The notes under the pieces are model-generated. The model saw nothing but the letters and a program-made list of their open reading frames with translations. It had not been told where the DNA came from and made no database searches. Shown here piece after piece: positions 30,889 to 39,234 of a DNA stretch of 53,581 nucleotides. A program made the position numbers and the translations under genes. Numbering within the stretch: position 1 is the stretch's first letter; the number at the start of each line of letters is the position of its first letter. The DNA is from JAFARZ01 sp035651595 (GTDB taxonomy: Bacteria; Actinomycetota; Actinomycetes; Streptosporangiales; Streptosporangiaceae), in the NCBI GenBank assembly GCA_035651595.1, contig DASRFJ010000159.1, forward strand, positions 1 to 53,581. Reading direction: 5' to 3'.

Positions 30889-32178
30889 CTAGGCAGGCTT
30901 GCGGTGCATCCGGTAGTGCAGCACGAGGAACGGCATGCCGAACACCCAGAACGCGTGTTCGGCGCGCAGTTCGCCGTCCGCGACGTACACGTCAAGCCGC
31001 TCCGCGAACCCGCGGACCGCGGCGGTAGTCAGCTCACCGGAAGAAGGGTCGACGTAGGTCAGGTAGTGCCCCGGCTGGTCCAGTGAGCTGCGGCTGTCCA
31101 GCACCAGCCCCCCGCCGGGCCGCGCCGATGGCAGCAGCGTCGCGGTGAAGCTGGCCGAAGGCAGCGGGAACCCAACGCTCACATAGCCGCGCGACGAATC
31201 CCGATAAGTCGTGTAAATCCCGACGTACACCGGCGTCCCGGTCACCCCGTCGGACCGGATCCAGCCGCGCACCGAGATCGTGCCGTCCGTCCCCGAGATC
31301 GTGTCGATCCTGCTGCGCATGCCGTGCCGCGCCTCGCGCTGGCTCATCGGCACGTTCGCCTGGCCCAGCGGCCGGGCCAGCAGCGTCCGGTACAGCAGGT
31401 ACCCGGGCCGCACCCACGGCCGCCACGCGGGCACGATGTCCAGCGCGAACCTGGTGGTGTGCTCGTAGAACTCGCGGACCAGCGGGTCCACCGTGCCGGG
31501 ATCGAACGAGGGCCCGGCCAGCGCGTCCAGGGCAGCCACGATCCCCACGTCCGTCACGTCGGCCGCGTACCCGCCTCCGGTCCGGGCGGCCAGCGTCCGC
31601 ACGTAGTCCGTCCCGACGTACCGGGTCTGGCTCGCCACCGGCACGACGAACGGCACGTCGGCCGGCTGCACTCGCTCGGCGAGCAGGCTCAGCTGCGGAT
31701 CGCGGAACAGCACCGCCGCGGTGGTCCGGTACGCCACCACGCCCGCCGCGGCGGCGACCGCGCCGGAGGCGCGCGGCACGGACAACCCCACCGCGGCGCC
31801 GACCACCGGCCCGAGCGCCACCTTCTGCGGCCGCAGCCCCAGCGCGCCGGCCGCGGCACCGGCGACCGTCGCCACCGGCAGCCCGCGCACGCCGGTCACC
31901 CGCTGTGCCGCCCAGCCGACGGGCGCCGCGACCGCGCCGCTGGCCAGGATCCGCCCCCACAGGGCCGGCACGCCGTCCGGCGCGGGGCGGGCCCGTGCGG
32001 CCGCGTCCACCGCCGCCAGCAACGCGGCTCCGGCCGCCGCACCGCCCAGCACGGCACCGAGACCGCGACGCCCGGCGCCCTTTCGGCCAGCACCCAGCGC
32101 CGCTCCGGCCAGCGCCCCGAGCACACCGGCGGACACCGCCTGCCCCAGTCGGCCTGGACCCCCATGTTCGTCCGTCAC
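30889..32178 (-). CDS. Hypothetical membrane protein
   Basis: A 429-residue protein of unknown function. The first 170 residues are Ala/Gly-rich with several short hydrophobic segments, probably membrane-inserted. The C-terminal 250 residues are soluble-looking, with TRYVGTDYVRTLAARTGGGY and DPLVREFYEHTTRFALDIVPAWRPWVRPGYLLYR, and a strand-rich end. GTG 32178 is preferred, although the frame stays open to 32247, because the earlier TTG start would overlap the divergent small gene. It probably has its own promoter in 32179-32236, shared with the small CxxxxC gene. I make no functional claim. Confidence 0.7.
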   Translation of the reverse strand: MTDEHGGPGRLGQAVSAGVLGALAGAALGAGRKGAGRRGLGAVLGGAAAGAALLAAVDAAARARPAPDGVPALWGRILASGAVAAPVGWAAQRVTGVRGLPVATVAGAAAGALGLRPQKVALGPVVGAAVGLSVPRASGAVAAAAGVVAYRTTAAVLFRDPQLSLLAERVQPADVPFVVPVASQTRYVGTDYVRTLAARTGGGYAADVTDVGIVAALDALAGPSFDPGTVDPLVREFYEHTTRFALDIVPAWRPWVRPGYLLYRTLLARPLGQANVPMSQREARHGMRSRIDTISGTDGTISVRGWIRSDGVTGTPVYVGIYTTYRDSSRGYVSVGFPLPSASFTATLLPSARPGGGLVLDSRSSLDQPGHYLTYVDPSSGELTTAAVRGFAERLDVYVADGELRAEHAFWVFGMPFLVLHYRMHRKPA

Positions 32179-32236
32179 GAAGCGAACATATCGTCTCCGC
32201 AGGAACAAGCCCGCCCACCCCCTGGTTGGCAGAATC

Positions 32237-32359
32237 GTGACAGACAACGCGGATATCAGCCCATTGCGCCTGCTGGGCGACGCGGACCAGACGGCCGTCT
32301 GCGTGGACGGCGTGTGCCTCGTGCCGCGGGCCGAAGAGGATCAGTCCGATGAAGGTTGA
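32237..32359 (+). CDS. Small CxxxxC peptide gene preceding the DsbA-like gene
   Basis: A 40-residue open frame from GTG 32237, with a 11-base overlap into the next gene. It encodes DADQTAVCVDGVCLVP, a C-x4-C motif reminiscent of small actinobacterial proteins found before FrnE-type oxidoreductases. The C-terminus is acidic. Codon use has strong third-position GC, as in real genes here. There is no clear ribosome binding site, so it could be leaderless. A thiol redox partner or chaperone role for the DsbA-like product is inference only. Confidence 0.55.
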   Translation: MTDNADISPLRLLGDADQTAVCVDGVCLVPRAEEDQSDEG

Positions 32360-32981
32360 GATCTGGTCCGACGTCGTCTGCCCGTGGTGCTACATCGGCA
32401 AGCGGCGCCTGGAGCACGCGCTGACCGAGTTCGAGCACGCGGATCAGGTCGCGGTCAGCTGGCGCAGCTTCCAGCTGCACCCGGAGGCCGAGCGCGGCGT
32501 GGCGGTGCCCACGATCGGCTACCTGACCCAGCGGTTCGGCCCGCAGGCCGGCGAGATGACCGCCCGCGTGGCCCGGATCGCCAGCGACGAGGGCCTCGAC
32601 TTCGACTTCACCAAGGCGCTGACCGTGAACACGATCGACGCGCACCGGCTGATCCACCTTGCGGCTGACCAGGGCGTGGCCGACGCCGCCAAGGAACGCT
32701 TGCTGCACGCCCACTTCACCGAAGGCGCCAACCTCGCCGACCCGGACACCCTCGTCGCGCTGCTGAAGGAGGCCGGCGTGGACCCGGATCGCACTCGCGC
32801 GGTCCTCGACGGCGACGACTTCGCGGACGCGGTCCAGGCCGACATCGACCAGGCCCGCGCGTTCGGCATCACCGGGGTGCCGTTCTTCGTGATCGACCGC
32901 AAGTACGGCATTTCCGGCGCGCAGCCGGCCGAGACATTCCGCCAGGCCCTCGCCACCGCTTTTAAAGACGAGGCGTCCTAA
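32349..32981 (+). CDS. DsbA family oxidoreductase (FrnE-like)
   Basis: A 210-residue cytoplasmic DsbA-like protein with thioredoxin active site C11-P-W-C14 (DVVCPWCYIGK) and the cis-Pro loop GVPFFVIDRKYGISGAQP. The long helical insert between them is that of the FrnE subgroup, thiol-disulfide oxidoreductases or 2-hydroxychromene-2-carboxylate isomerase relatives. No signal peptide is present. ATG 32349 overlaps the upstream 40-residue gene. Its TAA at 32979 meets the convergent mtnA end. Confidence 0.92.
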   Translation: MKVEIWSDVVCPWCYIGKRRLEHALTEFEHADQVAVSWRSFQLHPEAERGVAVPTIGYLTQRFGPQAGEMTARVARIASDEGLDFDFTKALTVNTIDAHRLIHLAADQGVADAAKERLLHAHFTEGANLADPDTLVALLKEAGVDPDRTRAVLDGDDFADAVQADIDQARAFGITGVPFFVIDRKYGISGAQPAETFRQALATAFKDEAS

Positions 32982-33965
32982 CGGCATCGGCTCGACTACC
33001 CGGGACTGTGTCACGATCGCGGTGACGAGGTCGGCGGGCGTGACGTCGAACGCGTAGTTGAGCGCTCTGGTGCCGGCCGGCGCGGCCGGGGCCGTTACTT
33101 CCTCGTCGGCTCGCAGCTCGATGGGGATCTGCGCGCCGGACGGGGTGTCCGGGTCGATGGTGGACTCCGGCGCCGCGACGATGAACGGGATCCCGGCCCG
33201 GTGCGCGGCCAGCGCCAGCGCGTAGGTGCCGATCTTGTTGGCCACGTCACCGTTCGCGGCGATCCGGTCCGCGCCGACGATCACCGCGTCGGCGAGCCCC
33301 TGGCTGATCAGGAACGGCGCCGCGCCGTCGCAGGCCAGCCGGTGCTCGATGCCGAGCTGGCCGAGCTCCCAGCAGGTCAGCCGCGCGCCCTGGAGCAGCG
33401 GCCGGGTCTCGTCCACGATCACATGGTCGAGCGCGTGCTGCTGGTGCAGCGCGCGGATCACGCCGAGCGCGGTGCCCCAGCCGAGGCAGGCGAGCGTGCC
33501 GGTGTTGCAGTGGGTGTGCACCCGGAGCCGGCCGCCGGCGCGTTCCATGAGGTAGGCGGCGCCGCGGCCGCTGATGTCGCGGCTGATCCGCTCGGTGTCG
33601 CGCTGGACCGCGAGCGCGGCCTCGGTCACGGCCGCCGCGTCGGTCAGGTCGACCGCGGCGGCCAGCTCGGTCACCTCGCGGGCCAGGTTGACCGCAGTGG
33701 GCCGGGCGGCCGCGATCCGCCCGAGCTGGCCGCGCAGGTGGTCGTCATCCCAGCCTTCGCGCTGCCCCTGGCGCACCGCCAGCGCGACGCCGAACGCGCC
33801 GGCCACGCCGAGCACCGGGGCGCCGCGGATGGCCAGGGTGGCGATCGCCCGGACCAGCTCATCGACGGTGGTAAGCCGGAGCACGCGAACCTGGTGCGGC
33901 AGCGCGGTCTGGTCCAGCGCCTCGATGTGCCCGTCCCGCCAGGCGAGCACGGCAGGGGTGTCCAT
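32982..33965 (-). CDS. mtnA: S-methyl-5-thioribose-1-phosphate isomerase
   Basis: About 328 residues match MtnA: IRGAPVLGVAGAFG (sugar-phosphate binding), THCNTGTLACLGWGTALG with the catalytic Cys, VDETRPLLQGARLT and VGADRIAANGDVANKIGT with the catalytic Asp. It converts methylthioribose-1-phosphate to methylthioribulose-1-phosphate in salvage of methylthioadenosine. The end coordinate is approximate: no stop appears at the expected place and the frame remains open to 32256, antisense to the DsbA gene. A TAG at 32978-32980 in the neighbouring frame would be used if one base were removed. ATG 33965 is only 12 bases from the divergent aldolase start. Confidence 0.87.
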
Positions 33966-33977
33966 ACCGTTGAACCT

Positions 33978-34622
33978 ATGCTGCTCGCCGAAGCACGAGA
34001 CGAAGTGGTCCGGGTCTGCCGGGAACTGACCGCCGCCGGCCTCATGCCGGGGACGTCGGGCAACGTCAGCACGCGCGAGGGCGACCTGATCGCGGTGTCG
34101 CCGACAGGAGTGGACTACGCGTCGCTCACGCCCGACATGGTCGGCGTGCACCAGCTCGACGGCACCGCGGTGGACGCGCCGCTGCGGCCCACCAGCGAGC
34201 TGCCGCTGCACCTGGCGGTGTACGCGGCTTATCGTGCTGCCGCGATCGTGCACACCCATCCGGTGGCGGCGACCGCGCTCAGCGCGGTGGCGGACGAGCT
34301 GCCGGCCATTCACTATCAGGTGGCGATGTTCGGCGGTCCGCTGGCGGTCGCGCCGTATGCCACATACGGCAGCGACGAGCTGGCGGCGAACGTGGTGGCG
34401 GCGCTGCGGGAGCGCACCGCCTGCCTGATGGCGAACCACGGAGCCGTGGTCGTGGCGCCGGACCTGCGTGCCGCCGGCACCGGGGCCCGCTACCTGGAAT
34501 GGCTCTGCGAGGTGTACCTGCGCGCCCTCAGCGTGCCCTTGGCGCCGCGGCTGCTGCCGGCCGACGAGATCGCGCTCGTGGCCGGCAAGCTAGCGTCCTA
34601 CGGCCAGCGACCGGCCACCTAA
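33978..34622 (+). CDS. Class II aldolase/adducin family protein (methylthioribulose- or fuculose-phosphate type)
   Basis: A 214-residue zinc aldolase: TSGNVS (27-32), SPTGVDY, catalytic Glu74 in PTSELPLHLAVY, zinc His92 and His94 in VHTHPVAATALS, and a third His in ANHGAVV. The family includes L-fuculose-phosphate aldolase, MtnB dehydratase and the methylthioribulose-phosphate aldolase of the dihydroxyacetone-phosphate shunt. Being divergent from mtnA, it most likely processes the MtnA product; there is no mtnC, mtnD or mtnE nearby, so the shunt aldolase role is preferred over full methionine salvage (inference). The ATG lies 12 bases from the mtnA ATG, so at least one transcript must be leaderless or start inside the other gene. 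Confidence 0.85.
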   Translation: MLLAEARDEVVRVCRELTAAGLMPGTSGNVSTREGDLIAVSPTGVDYASLTPDMVGVHQLDGTAVDAPLRPTSELPLHLAVYAAYRAAAIVHTHPVAATALSAVADELPAIHYQVAMFGGPLAVAPYATYGSDELAANVVAALRERTACLMANHGAVVVAPDLRAAGTGARYLEWLCEVYLRALSVPLAPRLLPADEIALVAGKLASYGQRPAT

Positions 34623-34623
34623 C

Positions 34624-35415
34624 CTAGCAGCGGCCGTGGTATGCGCCGCTGGTGTACGTGGTCCACGGGCTCCAGTTGTAGCCGTCGTCGGAGATGTGCA
34701 CCGCGGCCTTCGCGTTACCGAGCGGGTTGTACGTGGCCAGCGCGCCCCAGGAACCGTTGATCTGCCAGTAGCCGTAGTCGTTGGTCGGGCTGTGCGCGTA
34801 CTGGTTGCCGCCGGACTCCGCCATCGCGATCGCCGCCGCGGTTTCGGCAGCCGATGCGCGGCCGCCCGCGTCCTCCCAAAGCCGCTCAAGGCCGGCGCAG
34901 CTGAGCGTGCCCGCGGGCACCGCGGAGCTGGTCAGCGTGGTGCCGGACGAGCTGGACCTGGCGTGCTTCGGCTTGTGCCCGCTCGTGGTGTGCGCCGGGG
35001 CGCCGTTCGGGATCTGCAGGTGCTCGCCGGGGAAGATCGAGTTCGGGTTGTGCACGGTCGACTTGTTCGCCTGGTAGATCCAGGTCCAGTCGTTGTAATT
35101 GCCGTAGAACTTGTGCGCTATGGAGGCCAGCGAATCGCCGGAACGCACGGTGTACGTGCGCTCGGCCACCTGTGCGTGGCTGGCGGTCCGCGTCACCTTG
35201 GCATCGGTGTGCACCTGCTCGGCGACGGTGGTGGCCTTGACCGGCCCGCTCGTCGCGGCGTTCGCGGCCGGCGCCGCGACCAGGACGCCCGCGATGGCCA
35301 CCGCGGGGGCCGCCTTGCCTGCCACCTCCGCGACCTTCTCTACCTGTGACGGGGTGGTATGCCTGCCGGTACGCCTGATCTTGCGCGATCGGCGGTGCAT
35401 AGAAGTCGTGCTCAC
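34624..35415 (-). CDS. Secreted LysM protein with lysozyme/transglycosylase-like domain
   Basis: About 263 residues. An N-terminal basic region (MHRRSRKIRR) and hydrophobic stretch AVAIAGVLVAAPAANA form a signal peptide. A LysM domain follows (YTVRSGDSLASIAHKFYG to HLQIP), then a Ser-rich linker and a C-terminal lysozyme-like domain with AIAMAESGGNQYAHSPTNDYGYWQINGSWG, the active Glu being in MAESGG. It probably binds and cleaves peptidoglycan, like resuscitation-factor relatives. GTG 35415, with GGGGAG just upstream, and ATG 35400 are both plausible starts. Its stop lies 2 bases from the convergent aldolase stop. Confidence 0.87.
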   Translation of the reverse strand: MSTTSMHRRSRKIRRTGRHTTPSQVEKVAEVAGKAAPAVAIAGVLVAAPAANAATSGPVKATTVAEQVHTDAKVTRTASHAQVAERTYTVRSGDSLASIAHKFYGNYNDWTWIYQANKSTVHNPNSIFPGEHLQIPNGAPAHTTSGHKPKHARSSSSGTTLTSSAVPAGTLSCAGLERLWEDAGGRASAAETAAAIAMAESGGNQYAHSPTNDYGYWQINGSWGALATYNPLGNAKAAVHISDDGYNWSPWTTYTSGAYHGRC

Positions 35416-35440
35416 CGAGCTCCCCAAGTAGTAATTCCGC

Positions 35441-35478
35441 CTGCCTACCAGGCCCTGTTGCGGTGGGCCCGTCGGCAG
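35441..35478 (-). promoter_or_regulatory. Stem-loop in the leader of the LysM gene
   Basis: CTGCC (35441-35445) pairs with GGCAG (35474-35478) and GGCCC (35451-35455) with GGGCC (35465-35469) in the region upstream of the secreted LysM gene. It may regulate the leader. I looked for a ydaO-type c-di-AMP riboswitch, common before such genes, but could not match its conserved core. The rest of 35416-35671 holds the divergent promoters and no gene. Confidence 0.35.
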
Positions 35479-35671
35479 ACCTAACCACGGTCACCGTCCG
35501 CGACCGCTGGGGCATTTGGCCCCTAGTCGGCGTTCTGTGCCGTCTGCGGAATCATGACAGGCGGGCGGTTGCCCGCGCAGGCGAATCGAAGTATTCCTGT
35601 GACACGTTCGTGATCTGTCATCATTGACGGGGGCGGTTCGCGGCGTTCTGGCGGGCTGCGATACTGCGTGG

Positions 35672-36121
35672 ATGGCTGATCCGGTTGTGCGGTACTTCGC
35701 GGATTACGCGGTGGGCGCCGTGTTCGATTGCGGCAGCGTATCTGTGGACGAGGCGTCCATCGTCGCGTTCGCGAAGGAGTACGACCCGCAGCCCTTCCAC
35801 GTCGATCCGGCCAACGGCGGGCCGTTCGGCGGGCTAATCGCGAGCGGCTGGCACACCATGAGCCTGGTCATGCGCCAGCTCGTGGAGCACTACCTGTCTG
35901 CCGAGTCGAGCCTCGGTGCCGCGGGTGTCGACGAGCTTCGCTGGCCCGCTCCGGTCCGCCCAGGAGACACGCTCCGTGTCCGCGCGACGGTCGTGGCAGC
36001 GCGTGCGTCGAACTCGAAGCCGGACCGCGGCATCGTCCGCACGCTCATCGAGGCGGTCAACCAGGACGGCGCCACCGTGCTGAGCCTGACCGCCGTCAAC
36101 TTCATCCGCACCCGCCCCTGA
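35672..36121 (+). CDS. MaoC-like dehydratase
   Basis: A 149-residue hot-dog-fold protein with the hydratase 2 motif FAKEYDPQPFHVDP (catalytic Asp and His) and GGLIASGWHTMSLVMR, as in MaoC/R-specific enoyl-CoA hydratases. These hydrate 2-enoyl-CoA or related acyl-thioesters in the cytoplasm. ATG 35672 is chosen because the upstream extension to 35624 lies in the intergenic region. No fatty-acid genes are adjacent, so the physiological substrate is unknown. Confidence 0.88.
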   Translation: MADPVVRYFADYAVGAVFDCGSVSVDEASIVAFAKEYDPQPFHVDPANGGPFGGLIASGWHTMSLVMRQLVEHYLSAESSLGAAGVDELRWPAPVRPGDTLRVRATVVAARASNSKPDRGIVRTLIEAVNQDGATVLSLTAVNFIRTRP

Positions 36122-36187
36122 CCCCTGGTCTCGCGGGTGCCGGGCGGGAGATAGTGGGACACGACGCTGGCACCGGAAGGTGGTTCG

Positions 36188-36745
36188 ATGCTGTACGTGT
36201 TCGGGTTCGAGCGGGTTGGCGTGGTCGCGGGCGACCTGTACTTCGTCGATCCGGCGCCGCAGAAGGGGCAGGAGGGCGCGGAGCACGGCGCGCGGCTCGA
36301 GCTGCGGCTGCTGGAGCGCGGCGAACTGCGCGGCACGATCTACTCGGCGCAGCCGATCGCGATCGGACAGCCGGTGTGGCGCGCCGACTTCCTCGAGTCC
36401 GTCGACGGCAAACCGGGCAGCTTCGACCGGACGCATCATCACCCGGTGTTCCGCGCCTGGGACCCGAGCAGCCGGGTGTTCACCCGCGAGCTGTCCGCGG
36501 ACCCGCTCGGCTGGCTCGGCGGCAAGCTCGCGGACCTGGACGGGCTGCTCGCCGAGGCCGGCTTCCCGGCGGACACCGCGGGCCCGGACGACGCGGCAGA
36601 ACTGCGTGCCGCGATACCGGAGATCGTCGACGCGACCGGTCGGCTGCTGGACCGGGTCCGGGCCGGCGAGCTGGGCAATCCGCCCGGCGCCCCCGTCGCA
36701 GCCGGGAACGGCGCCCCCGCGCTGATCCGCTCCGGCTGGCTCTGA
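36188..36745 (+). CDS. Conserved hypothetical actinobacterial protein
   Basis: A 185-residue protein that I do not recognise. It begins MLYVFGFERVGVVAGDLYFVDP, contains IYSAQPIAIGQPVWRADFLESV and a FDRTHHHPVF segment rich in histidines, and ends in a helical tail with a proline-rich linker. It has no signal peptide or membrane segment. AAGGTGG upstream of ATG 36188 serves as ribosome binding site. It is followed by repeat copy C. Confidence 0.7.
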   Translation: MLYVFGFERVGVVAGDLYFVDPAPQKGQEGAEHGARLELRLLERGELRGTIYSAQPIAIGQPVWRADFLESVDGKPGSFDRTHHHPVFRAWDPSSRVFTRELSADPLGWLGGKLADLDGLLAEAGFPADTAGPDDAAELRAAIPEIVDATGRLLDRVRAGELGNPPGAPVAAGNGAPALIRSGWL

Positions 36746-36922
36746 CCCCGAGATCGTTTGCCTCTTTGGTGTGCCAGGGCCGGCATGGCCTGCCGTGCAG
36801 GCTACCCGCGATGCCCGGTTTGCCCCAGCATGCCCCTGCCGTTCAGCGGTCTGCCCAGGCTCCGGGAGGCGGCCCGGTGGCGTGCCGGGATCGCTGAGCG
36901 CCCGGCGGGTCAGCGGCAGGCT

Positions 36923-37088
36923 CGATGGGCGTCGGTTAACGTGGCGGATTTGCCTTTCGTGGTAACGCGGCCCTCGCGTACGGGGGTCGATCCTCCACAA
37001 AGGGGAAATCTTCCACGTTGCTGGCGGGACTGCCGCTGCGCTCCTATCCCGGCAGCCGCACACTGCACTCCAGCCACAGGCAGCGCGC
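36923..37088 (-). repeat. Dispersed hairpin repeat, copy C
   Basis: Reverse-oriented, long form like copies A and B. The core spans 36938-37019 with AACGTGG/CCACGTT outer arms and CCTTT-GTGG/CCACGAAAGG middle arms (one bulged base). The extension with GCCGCACACTGCACTCCAG runs to 37088. It occupies the gap between the 36188-36745 gene and the SixA gene; 36746-36922 is GC-rich with imperfect CCGGCATGG/CTGCCG-type repeats and no gene. Confidence 0.8.
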
Positions 37089-37161
37089 GGCCAGGCCCAC
37101 GTGCGGCGAAGATAGCTCGCCAGGATCGCCGGGCTGGGAGACGGCGTGGGAGGCTAGTGGG

Positions 37162-37665
37162 GTGGCGGAGGACGTAACCCGGCGGCTGATCGTGCTGCGG
37201 CATGCCAAGTCGGACTGGCCGGACGACGTGCCGGATCACGACCGGCCGCTGGCCAAGCGCGGGCGCAAGGATGCCCCGGCGGTCGGGCGATGGCTACGCG
37301 GCCGCGGGTACCTGCCGGACACGGTGATCTGCTCCACCGCGCGGCGAACGCGGGAAACCTGGGAGCTGGTGGCCGGCAAGCTGGACGCCGACCCGGCCGT
37401 GACGTTCGAGCCGCGCGCGTACGCGGCAAGCGCGCTGACCCTGCTGTACCTGGCGCGCGAGCTGCCCGCCAGCTGCCGGGCCGCGCTGCTGATCGGGCAC
37501 AATCCCGGCGTATCGGACCTGGCGTCGAGTCTGGCGGGAACATCGCGCGGCAAGCCGAGCTTTCCCACAGCGGGGGTGGCCGTGCTGGATTTCGACGGCG
37601 CCTGGGCCGATCTCGCGCCGGACGGAGCACGGCTGGCCGCCTTCGTCAGACCCGCGGATCTGTGA
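37162..37665 (+). CDS. Histidine phosphatase family protein (SixA-like)
   Basis: A 167-residue RHG phosphatase. LIVLRHAKSDWPDD near the N-terminus has the catalytic RH motif (R then H), HDRPLAKRGRKDAP follows, and the second catalytic His is in LIGHNPGVSDLAS. The short length matches SixA-type phosphohistidine phosphatases. GTG 37162 has GGGAGG 8 bases upstream. Its stop is 13 bases from the next gene, which suggests cotranscription with the DUF427 and hypothetical genes. Confidence 0.87.
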   Translation: MAEDVTRRLIVLRHAKSDWPDDVPDHDRPLAKRGRKDAPAVGRWLRGRGYLPDTVICSTARRTRETWELVAGKLDADPAVTFEPRAYAASALTLLYLARELPASCRAALLIGHNPGVSDLASSLAGTSRGKPSFPTAGVAVLDFDGAWADLAPDGARLAAFVRPADL

Positions 37666-37678
37666 CAGGAGGGGCGCG

Positions 37679-38092
37679 ATGTCGCTGACGATCAGTTCCG
37701 GCCCGCTGGCCGGGAAGGCGCCGGATTCGGTCAACTACCGGATCGAGGGCCCGGCCCACCGGCTGCTCATGCAGGAGTTCCCGCGCCGGGCGCGCGCGGT
37801 CTTCGGCGGTGCGACGGTGTTCGACACAACCCGTGCCATGCTGCTGCACGAGACGGGGATCTTGCCGCAGCTGTACATCCCGGAGGCCGATATCCGGCAG
37901 GACCTGCTGCGGCCCACCGAGACGCACACCGTGTGCCCGTACAAGGGAACCGCGTCCTACTGGACCGTGCTGGCCGGCGGCAAGGAACTCACCGACGCGG
38001 TGTGGAGCTACCCGGCGGCGGGCGGGGACTCGGCGAAGGTCAGCGGCTACCTGAGCTTCCTGCACGACGATCTTGTCGTCGAGGCCGGATAG
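37679..38092 (+). CDS. DUF427 domain protein
   Basis: A 137-residue DUF427 protein with TVCPYKGTASYW, the family hallmark, and DAVWSYPAA. AGGAGGGG lies just before ATG 37679. The family is of unknown function, with small single-domain members in actinobacteria and proteobacteria. It sits between SixA and the next hypothetical gene, with a one-base overlap of its stop by the next GTG. Confidence 0.88.
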   Translation: MSLTISSGPLAGKAPDSVNYRIEGPAHRLLMQEFPRRARAVFGGATVFDTTRAMLLHETGILPQLYIPEADIRQDLLRPTETHTVCPYKGTASYWTVLAGGKELTDAVWSYPAAGGDSAKVSGYLSFLHDDLVVEAG

Positions 38093-39189
38093 TGCCTGAC
38101 GAGGCCCGCGAACAATGGGTGGCGCGGCTGCGCGAGCTTGCCCGGCGCGACGCCGACGAGCTGGTGCCGCGGCCGGCGTTCGAGGTGTCCGGGCTGGCGG
38201 AGCCGGACCTTCGGCCCGCCATGCTGGTCGATGCCGTGCGGCAGAACGACGCGTGGCACGCGATCGGCCTGGCGTACGGGGACTGGGCGGCGCCGTCCGG
38301 TCCCTGGGTGGTCGTCACCACCGCCGCCGGCGGCACCACCGCCGGTGAGCCGGGCACCGAGGCGGATTTGCTCCGGGCGATGGACACCGAGCGCAACCGG
38401 CTCGCCGATCAGGCAGGCCTGGACGAGGACGAGCCGGCCGAGCCGCCGCGGTACTGGCGGACGAGCGTGCGAGCCGGCGACCGGGAGGCCGGCGCGCTCG
38501 CCGGCCGCCATGGCGAACTCGTCGCGCTGAGCCTGCGGCTGGACGAGACAAGCGTGACGATCGTGAGCCGCGGCGTCCCCGCCGACGCGATCCGGCTCGC
38601 CGTGGTGACCGATCTCGGGCCGTACCTGCTGGGCCGGGACGTGGTGCTCGGCCAGGTGGCGGACCACCGCCGCCAGCGGCCAGCGCCGGTCCTGGCGCCG
38701 GCCCAGGGCATGGCGGCGTACCGGGCGCTGGTGGACGCCCAGCTCGACTCGCACGTGCGGCTGATGGCGGCGGTGCGGGACGGCCGGGTGGCCCGCCACC
38801 GGGCCGCGGAGGGCGCCACGCTCAGCGCGCTGTGGCGGCGCGCGGTGGGGGAGCTTGCCGACAGGTCCGGCCTCAGCAGACGGGCGGCCGACGACCTCAT
38901 CACCGCAATGATCAACCACCTGAACTGCCTGGACGAGAAGGCCTCCTGGTTCACCGCCAGCCCGCGGCTGCGCGAGCGCGCGATCGACGAGACGCTGCGG
39001 CACGCGGTGCTCGGTGAGCGGGTGTCCAGCCACGACGCGCAGCAGGCGTGGACCGGCTACTGGCGGTGCAGCCACTCGATCTCGGTCCAGGCGGCGTCCC
39101 CGGAGATCAAGCCCGCGGCCGAAATGGGCGTCGAGATAACCAGGACACGCTGGCTCGACGCCTGGGAGCAGTGGGCCCGGCAGAGCTGA
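38092..39189 (+). CDS. Hypothetical protein
   Basis: A 365-residue acidic/helical protein of unknown function starting with GTG 38092 that overlaps the DUF427 stop by one base. The N-terminal half is rich in charged residues (VARLRELARRDADELVPRPAFEVSGL). The C-terminal half has HLNCLDEKASWFTASPRLRERAIDE-type helical blocks and GYWRCSHSISVQAAS. There are no predicted membrane segments. It ends at a strong hairpin terminator shared with acs. I cannot assign a function. Confidence 0.72.
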   Translation: MPDEAREQWVARLRELARRDADELVPRPAFEVSGLAEPDLRPAMLVDAVRQNDAWHAIGLAYGDWAAPSGPWVVVTTAAGGTTAGEPGTEADLLRAMDTERNRLADQAGLDEDEPAEPPRYWRTSVRAGDREAGALAGRHGELVALSLRLDETSVTIVSRGVPADAIRLAVVTDLGPYLLGRDVVLGQVADHRRQRPAPVLAPAQGMAAYRALVDAQLDSHVRLMAAVRDGRVARHRAAEGATLSALWRRAVGELADRSGLSRRAADDLITAMINHLNCLDEKASWFTASPRLRERAIDETLRHAVLGERVSSHDAQQAWTGYWRCSHSISVQAASPEIKPAAEMGVEITRTRWLDAWEQWARQS

Positions 39190-39225
39190 GCGGCGGGCCG
39201 CGACACGGTACCGCGGCCCGCCGCT
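39189..39225. terminator. Bidirectional hairpin terminator
   Basis: AGCGGCGGGCCGCG (39189-39202) pairs perfectly over 14 bases with CGCGGCCCGCCGCT (39212-39225) across a 9-base loop. It sits between the convergent hypothetical gene and acs stops, so it likely terminates both. Confidence 0.85.
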
Positions 39226-39234
39226 GAGCGAACG

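Noticed and set aside
32256..33965. A 569-residue MtnA with a novel C-terminal domain
   Set aside because: The extra part is antisense to the well-supported DsbA gene and has no domain character.
35416..35671. ydaO-type c-di-AMP riboswitch before the LysM gene
   Set aside because: The conserved riboswitch core could not be matched; only a generic stem-loop is visible.
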